Assembly (NCBI RefSeq): GCF_000271845.1
Contig: NZ_JH719393.1
Span: forward strand, 1,952,442 to 2,016,441
DNA length: 64,000 nt
Source: Rhizobium leguminosarum bv. trifolii WSM2297
GTDB lineage: Bacteria > Pseudomonadota > Alphaproteobacteria > Rhizobiales > Rhizobiaceae
Direction: 5' to 3'
The translations under genes were made by a program, and so were the position numbers. The notes under the pieces were generated by a model. The model was not told the DNA's origin. It did not search any database and saw only the letters and a list, made by a program, of their open reading frames with translations. Positions 59,745-64,000 of the stretch are shown here, piece by piece. Position 1 is the first letter of the stretch. Every line of letters starts with the position of its first letter.

Positions 59745-61613
59745 TCACCTTTGCATCACGCGACGCGGAGCAACCAACTGGATCGGCATATTGCCTTCGC
59801 GCCCGCTGCGCTCCACGTCCGCCGCATTTTTGTTGCCATCCAATTGAAAGCGATTGACCAGATGCCGCAGGCGGCCTGCCTCCGAGGACAACGAGGCGGC
59901 GGCAGCCGTCGACTGTTCGACCATCGCGGCATTTTGCTGGGTCGCCTGGTCCATATGATTGACCGCGGTATTGATCTCGGCAAGTCCAGTTGACTGCTCG
60001 CGCGCCGATGTGGCAATCGCATCCATAAGTTGGTTGATCTGTACGACGTATTCACCGATCGACTTGAGCGACGTGCCGGTCTCAAGCACCAGTTTCACGC
60101 CATTTTTCACATCGCTCGATGACTTTTGAATAAAGCCCTTGATTTCCTTGGCTGCCTGGGCGGCGCGCTGGGCAAGCTCGCGGACTTCTTGTGCGACCAC
60201 TGCAAAACCTTTGCCGGCCTCACCGGCGCGAGCAGCTTCAACACCGGCGTTCAATGCCAAGAGGTTCGTCTGAAAGGCGATTTCATCGATGGCACCAATG
60301 ATGTTTGAGATCTGTTCTGAGCTATCCTCGATGCGACGCATGGCTTGTTCGGCTTCCGATACGACGGTTGCCGACCGCCGAGCGCTGATATCGGCCTCGA
60401 GGGCGACATTGCGTGCCTCTTCGGTTCGTTTGGACGCCATCGACACATTCGACGTGATCTCGTCCAAGGCTGCGGCCGTCTCCTCCAGAGAGGCCGCCTG
60501 TTGTTCGGTACGCTTGGAAAGGTCCTGCGCAGCAGATGCAATTTCACCGCTACCACTATCTATGCTGTGTACCGTCTCGAGCACCGCGCCGATCGTCGTT
60601 CCCAATTGCCGCAGCGAAGCGTTGAAGTCTTCGCGCAAGGTTTCGTATTCGGCGGCAAATTGCTCCGAAAGTTGAAAGGATATGTCGCCAGCTGCAAGCC
60701 GCCGGAGGCCGCCGCCCAATGTCGTGGTTGCGAAGCGCAATTGCTCCGCCTCGCGTTCGGCGCGCTGCTGGGCTGCCGCGCGCACGGCTTCGCTCTCGCT
60801 GCGAGATGCGGCAGCTTCCTTCTCGAGCCTGACGACATTACGCGCATTCAGGCGGAAAACTTCCACGGCACCGGCCATTTCGCCCACTTCGTCGGCGCGA
60901 CCGGCACCCGGTATGTCGCTGTCAAGATCGCCGTCTGATAGACGCTTCATAGCGGAGGTGATGCTGCGGATCGGATTGGCGATGCCGAATATTGCAAACA
61001 CGATGCCAGCCATGGCGACGAGGATGGCCAGCGCTGCGATCGCGGCCGTCAACATCAAAGCGGATGTCGCGGAAGCATCGCTCGCGGCCACAAAACCTTC
61101 GGCCTGGCTGAGAATAAAGGCAACCAGATCGCCCACGGCCTTGTCTACCAGCGCCGATTGCGGTTCCATATTTTCCTTGAAGAGCCGCACTGCGTCAGAC
61201 GTCTTCCCGCTGTCCTCAAGCGCGATCATCTGCTCTGCCAATCCGCGATATTTGCTAAGCTCCGGCTTGATCTGATTGATCAGTTCGCGCCCCCGCTCGG
61301 TACGAACACCCTTTTCGTATTCAGTCACAACTTTGTCGACTGCGGCGCCGGCGGCATCGATTTGCTGTGCGCCGTTCCGTTCTTCCGCCGCGTCTTCCAG
61401 AAGATACTGAGCGTAGACCAATTTAAGGTCGAGGAAGTGATCCTTAATCTCGCGCGCGGTCACCAGCCGCTGCATCCAGAAGGTCCCGATTTGCTCGGTA
61501 TTGGCACGAAGTGTCGACATCGTGCTGAGCGAGACATAGGACAGGCCAATCATGAATAGACCCATGATCGACAGCTTCAGGATCAGGGCTTGCTTGATAC
61601 TCGGGCGCTTCAT
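59745..61613 (-). CDS. Methyl-accepting chemotaxis protein
   Basis: A 622-residue chemoreceptor. Helix 1 at about 9-32, a periplasmic four-helix-bundle-type sensor to about 190, helix 2 at about 195-225, HAMP (and a second HAMP-like segment near 310-360), then the signalling domain with the hairpin tip E-I-A-F-Q-T-N-L-L-A-L-N-A-G-V-E-A-A-R-A. No C-terminal CheR-binding pentapeptide is visible. The ATG at 61613 follows GAGGAG; the in-frame start at 61682 is unsupported. No other chemotaxis gene is near. Confidence 0.92.
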   Translation of the reverse strand: MKRPSIKQALILKLSIMGLFMIGLSYVSLSTMSTLRANTEQIGTFWMQRLVTAREIKDHFLDLKLVYAQYLLEDAAEERNGAQQIDAAGAAVDKVVTEYEKGVRTERGRELINQIKPELSKYRGLAEQMIALEDSGKTSDAVRLFKENMEPQSALVDKAVGDLVAFILSQAEGFVAASDASATSALMLTAAIAALAILVAMAGIVFAIFGIANPIRSITSAMKRLSDGDLDSDIPGAGRADEVGEMAGAVEVFRLNARNVVRLEKEAAASRSESEAVRAAAQQRAEREAEQLRFATTTLGGGLRRLAAGDISFQLSEQFAAEYETLREDFNASLRQLGTTIGAVLETVHSIDSGSGEIASAAQDLSKRTEQQAASLEETAAALDEITSNVSMASKRTEEARNVALEADISARRSATVVSEAEQAMRRIEDSSEQISNIIGAIDEIAFQTNLLALNAGVEAARAGEAGKGFAVVAQEVRELAQRAAQAAKEIKGFIQKSSSDVKNGVKLVLETGTSLKSIGEYVVQINQLMDAIATSAREQSTGLAEINTAVNHMDQATQQNAAMVEQSTAAAASLSSEAGRLRHLVNRFQLDGNKNAADVERSGREGNMPIQLVAPRRVMQR

Positions 61614-61944
61614 GCGGGTCTCCTCGAAGATAGCTGGGATGACCGGCTTGCCGGTTGATAAAAAATCTCGCACCAGATTCAATAATTTAGTATTAACTAT
61701 ACAGTGGGCAGCGTGCGGTTTTCGATAATTCTTGTTCGACCACCGTTACTTGTGCGATTAATTAAGCGCAATACGTCCATAAGTTACTGGAAATTATGAA
61801 AAAAGCAGCCGTGACGTGCGGAAATGAAACACGATCTGAGTAGGAGCCGACAGTCGTGAATTTGACGGGATCGCTACTGTTCATCGGATAAACCACTGGG
61901 CGACTCGTCCTTGCGGCACGATCTTGAGCTGACATTCTGGATCT
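61614..61944. other. AT-rich intergenic stretch upstream of the chemoreceptor
   Basis: Much more AT-rich than the surroundings, especially 61660-61800, and probably contains the chemoreceptor promoter. No gene, RNA or repeat recognised. The low GC and the gene remnants that follow suggest an old insertion or deletion boundary. Confidence 0.45.
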
Positions 61945-62353
61945 ATGCAGCAATCAGAAAATCAACCTGCCGGAATCGAAATCGCGCTCTGGCATTATTC
62001 CAAGAACAAACGCGACAGGAACTGCTGGATGCAGTCGCTTTCACAGGATGAACGGGATCGGGCGGCGACCTACAGGTTTGACCGAGATCGAGCATCGTTC
62101 ATTGCCGGCCGCTATCTCCTGCGGCGGCTGTTGAGTTTGTATATCGGGATAGCGCCAGGCAAGTCTGTCTCCGGACAAGGACGGCAGACTGAAGCTTGCG
62201 GGTCGTGAAACGCCGCAATTCAGCCTCGCCAACGCTGACGGGCTGGTGCCGGTCGCTGTCGCTGAGGGCCTCTGCTATCTGGGCCAAGGCCGCAACATGA
62301 CGGGGACGCTGAAACCGGCGGATAGATCTCGTCACTTTCGCGCGCGATACTAG
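61945..62353 (+). pseudogene. Remnant of a 4'-phosphopantetheinyl transferase
   Basis: The first frame (61945-62170) has the N-terminal PPTase pattern: L-S-Q-D-E-R-D-R-A, F-I-A-G-R-Y-L-L-R-R. After about 62165 the match moves to another frame: D-G-R-L-K-L-A-G, then F-S-L-A-N-A-D-G-L-V-P-V-A-V-A, the family's F-N-L-S-H-A-D-G region with S-H replaced by A-N. The catalytic W-x-x-K-E-A part is missing and the sequence runs into a parE remnant near 62300. Frameshifted and truncated, so not functional. Confidence 0.75.
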
Positions 62354-62492
62354 GATTATCTGCTATCAGATGCAATAGCGCAAAAAGGTCATTGTGGTAA
62401 CGCTGCGCCTGCCCGGCTCCGAACAAACGGACACCTTGCTCGGCGATCGCGATTAACTCTCCTTCCGCTTCGACGGAAAGCTTAAAGCTCAT
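62220..62492 (-). pseudogene. Truncated ParE/RelE-type toxin
   Basis: Residues 1-60 (62492-62313) match ParE toxins: L-S-V-E-A-E-G-E-L, G-A-G-Q-A-Q-R-Y-H and R-E-S-D-E-I-Y-P-P-V. After that the sequence is unrelated, being the reverse of the PPTase remnant, so the C-terminal third with the Arg needed for toxicity is lost. The start overlaps the antitoxin stop as ATGA, the classical parDE layout. Confidence 0.75.
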
Positions 62493-62725
62493 GACTTGCT
62501 GGCACGAGCCATCGCTTCGGCAAAAAGTTCCTCCTTCGATCGGATGCCAACGCCACTTTGGAGCCCGGCATCAACGAAGCTCTGCATGGCGGCGATCTTG
62601 TCGTTCCGCATCTGATCTCGTCGGATTAGGTGGCGCACGTAGTCGCTAGCATTGGAATTCGCCCGGTCCTGGCCTGTGCCTCCACCCAATCCTTCATCGG
62701 GTCGAGAGAAGCGCACCCGCGCGCC
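62489..62725 (-). pseudogene. Frameshifted ParD-type antitoxin
   Basis: Upstream part in one frame: S-L-D-P-M-K-D-W-V-E-A-Q-A-R-T-G-R; downstream part in another: N-A-S-D-Y-V-R-H-L-I-R-R-D-Q to the end. ParD proteins read T-G-R-x-x-N-A-S-D-Y; here only five bases separate T-G-R from N-A-S-D, so one base is missing near 62652-62660. The ribbon-helix-helix start is thus lost from the main frame. Both members of the module are broken. Confidence 0.75.
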
Positions 62726-62800
62726 TTGAGCCGCTTAAGGCAAAAGAACGAAAGGTCACGCGCCTGCAGCAAGCAGGGGCGCCAACCGCAGCCTGACCAT

Positions 62801-62833
62801 TTGACAGATATCCTACAAGTATATATGTAAGAT
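62801..62833 (+). promoter_or_regulatory. Sigma-70-type promoter overlapped by a GntR operator-like palindrome
   Basis: TTGACA at 62801-62806, 17-base spacer, TATGTA at 62824-62829. The inverted repeat ATCCTACA (62810-62817) / TGTAAGAT (62826-62833), with one mismatch, covers the spacer and the -10 box. This fits autorepression of the GntR gene that starts at 62867. Confidence 0.55.
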
Positions 62834-62866
62834 CCATGTTATGGACGATGCGAGAAAGTGACCGGC

Positions 62867-63610
62867 ATGGCATTGAAATCGATGAAACCGCTCACCCGCG
62901 CGCCGCTGCTGCATGTCTCGGTGCAGGAAAGTCTGCGCGCCTATATCGATGACAATGGCCTTGCTCCCGGAACCCTGCTTCCGGCGGAAGGAGAGCTTGC
63001 CACCCAGCTCGGTGTCAGCCGCAATTCGCTGAGGGAAGGCATCAAGGCATTGGAATCGCTCGGCGTGTTGGAGACGCGGCGCGGTGTCGGCATCTTCGTG
63101 AAGGCGTTTTCCTTCGAGCCGCTTCTCGACAATCTCGCTTACGGCCTCGGCGGCGCCCTGCGGCAGATCGAGGAGGTGCTCGAAATCCGCCGTACGCTTG
63201 AGGTGGGACTGATCGGCAAGACGATCGATGCGATCGGCGAAGAGGACGTCGCCGAACTGCGCGCCACCGTCGATCGAATGCGCGCCCATGCCGAGCAGGG
63301 TGAAACCTTCGCAGCAGACGACCAGCTGTTCCACCGGCTGCTGTTTCGCTGCCAGGACAATGAAACGCTCGTACGGCTGATCGATGTCTTCTGGCTCGCC
63401 TTCTACAAGGCCTCGGATTTCGTCAATCTTGAAAACACCGATCCGATGGCGACTTGGCGCGACCACGCCGCGATTGTCGATGCGATCGAGGCAAAAGATC
63501 TGGAGGAGGCGCGCCGGCGTCTGGATCGCCACTACGAGGGTATTGCCCGGGTGATTGCCAACAACAAGACAAGTTCAAACATGGGAGGAACACATGAAAA
63601 GACTGTCTAG
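62867..63610 (+). CDS. FadR-like GntR-family regulator (FCD)
   Basis: A 247-residue regulator with an N-terminal winged helix (L-G-V-S-R-N-S-L-R-E-G-I-K) and an FCD domain (D-D-Q-L-F-H-R-L-L-F and R-D-H-A-A-I-V). Its 3' end overlaps by 17 bases the start of an ABC binding-protein gene, so regulator and importer are co-transcribed and the ligand is probably related to the imported compound. The ATG at 62867 is used; an in-frame GTG is 9 bases earlier. Confidence 0.9.
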   Translation: MALKSMKPLTRAPLLHVSVQESLRAYIDDNGLAPGTLLPAEGELATQLGVSRNSLREGIKALESLGVLETRRGVGIFVKAFSFEPLLDNLAYGLGGALRQIEEVLEIRRTLEVGLIGKTIDAIGEEDVAELRATVDRMRAHAEQGETFAADDQLFHRLLFRCQDNETLVRLIDVFWLAFYKASDFVNLENTDPMATWRDHAAIVDAIEAKDLEEARRRLDRHYEGIARVIANNKTSSNMGGTHEKTV

Positions 63611-64000
63611 ATTATCCGCTATCGCGCTTGGCGCCCTGCTGTCGACGGCCGCCATTCCGGCTGTCGTTTCGGGGTTTGCAATTCTGGCGCAGGCAGCCAC
63701 GCTGTCCGGTGGCTTCGATGTCGGCCCCGGAGGCTTCCAGGGCAACTTCAATCCGCTTGCGGCGACCGCCGGCTTCACCTGGCTCAGCATCTACTATGAA
63801 CCGCTGATCACCTATGATGAGAAGCTGCAGAAGGTCGTCGGCGCGCTGGCAAGCGCCTATGAGGTCAGTCCGGACCAGATGGCATACACGTTCAGGCTGG
63901 CGGACGCCAAATGGCATGATGGCAAGCCCTTCACCGCCAAGGATGCAAAGTTCACCGTAGGCCTTGCGATGGATGCAAATACCGGCTCGGTGCTCGCTGC
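63594..64000 (+). CDS. ABC transporter substrate-binding protein, family 5 (peptide/oligosaccharide type), N-terminal part
   Basis: The frame runs off the window, giving 135 residues. A signal peptide is cleaved near I-L-A-Q-A-A (about 34). The mature start N-P-L-A-A-T-A-G, the Y-E-P-L-I-T-Y-D segment and the F-R-L-A-D-A-K-W-H-D-G-K-P-F-T-A-K-D pattern are those of SBP_bac_5 proteins, which bind peptides, nickel, or in rhizobia often oligosaccharides. GGGAGGA lies 4 bases upstream of the ATG. Confidence 0.9.
   Translation, partial: MKRLSRLSAIALGALLSTAAIPAVVSGFAILAQAATLSGGFDVGPGGFQGNFNPLAATAGFTWLSIYYEPLITYDEKLQKVVGALASAYEVSPDQMAYTFRLADAKWHDGKPFTAKDAKFTVGLAMDANTGSVLA

Noticed and set aside
1..64000. 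CRISPR arrays, tRNA/rRNA genes, complete insertion sequences, prophage genes
   Set aside because: Looked for regularly spaced repeats, cloverleaf-type sequences, transposases and phage structural genes; none seen, although small RNAs cannot be excluded by eye.

Overview
The window is high-GC alphaproteobacterial DNA, most likely a member of the Rhizobium leguminosarum / R. etli group. The evidence is the imp-type type VI secretion locus, an Lrp regulator divergent from dadA-dadX (an arrangement known in R. leguminosarum), rhizobial intergenic palindromic repeats, and dense GntR/ABC/TRAP catabolic loci. I see no tRNA, rRNA, CRISPR array or complete insertion sequence.

Layout. 1-11516: distal half of a T6SS operon (tssF end, tssG, FHA protein, tssK, tssL-OmpA, tssM, tagF-pppA fusion, cytosolic kinase). 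11513-15242: orphan Wza-type export lipoprotein, DUF488 protein, then a DUF4142 / cupredoxin / ECF sigma run. 15628-18697: PAS-GGDEF-EAL protein and a decayed sugar-binding protein. 18920-21367: three Tad-type TadG/TadE proteins. 21661-33738: a long catabolic operon with its own ABC importer, matching the hydroxyproline-to-2-oxoglutarate route (racemase-family epimerase, FAD D-amino acid dehydrogenase, DHDPS-family deaminase, aldehyde dehydrogenase), plus two SDRs, an Ldh2-family reductase and two GntR regulators. 33744-36546: ProC-like reductase, XRE-cupin regulator and omega-amino acid:pyruvate aminotransferase. 36581-40690: broken AraC gene and the dadA/dadX/dadR alanine locus. 41090-45181: secreted protein, HWE histidine kinase divergent from a diguanylate cyclase, and an unidentified decayed ORF. 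45188-50258: gntR-dctP-dctQ-dctM-idnD sugar-acid operon. 50502-53829: ECF sigma / DUF1109 anti-sigma divergent from a Met-rich peptide and a YedY/YedZ pair. 53954-59388: paoABCD-mocA periplasmic molybdenum aldehyde oxidoreductase. 59745-61613: chemoreceptor. 61945-62725: fused remnants of a phosphopantetheinyl transferase and a parDE toxin-antitoxin pair. 62867-64000: FCD-GntR regulator and the start of a peptide-type ABC binding protein.

The strongest system-level result is 50502-53829. Its gene content matches the reactive-chlorine scavenging system described in Azospira (SigF/NrsF, MrpX, YedY1/YedZ1), and the divergent intergenic region carries two facing GTAAC-N16/17-CGAA promoters like the Caulobacter SigF consensus. 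The adjacent Pao-type oxidoreductase is a second periplasmic molybdoenzyme. Other notable points are a Ser/Cys active-site pair in the racemase-family enzyme, an in-frame amber codon in the ATPase gene of the same operon, and several disabled genes (AraC frameshift, ParDE, PPTase, sugar-binding protein).
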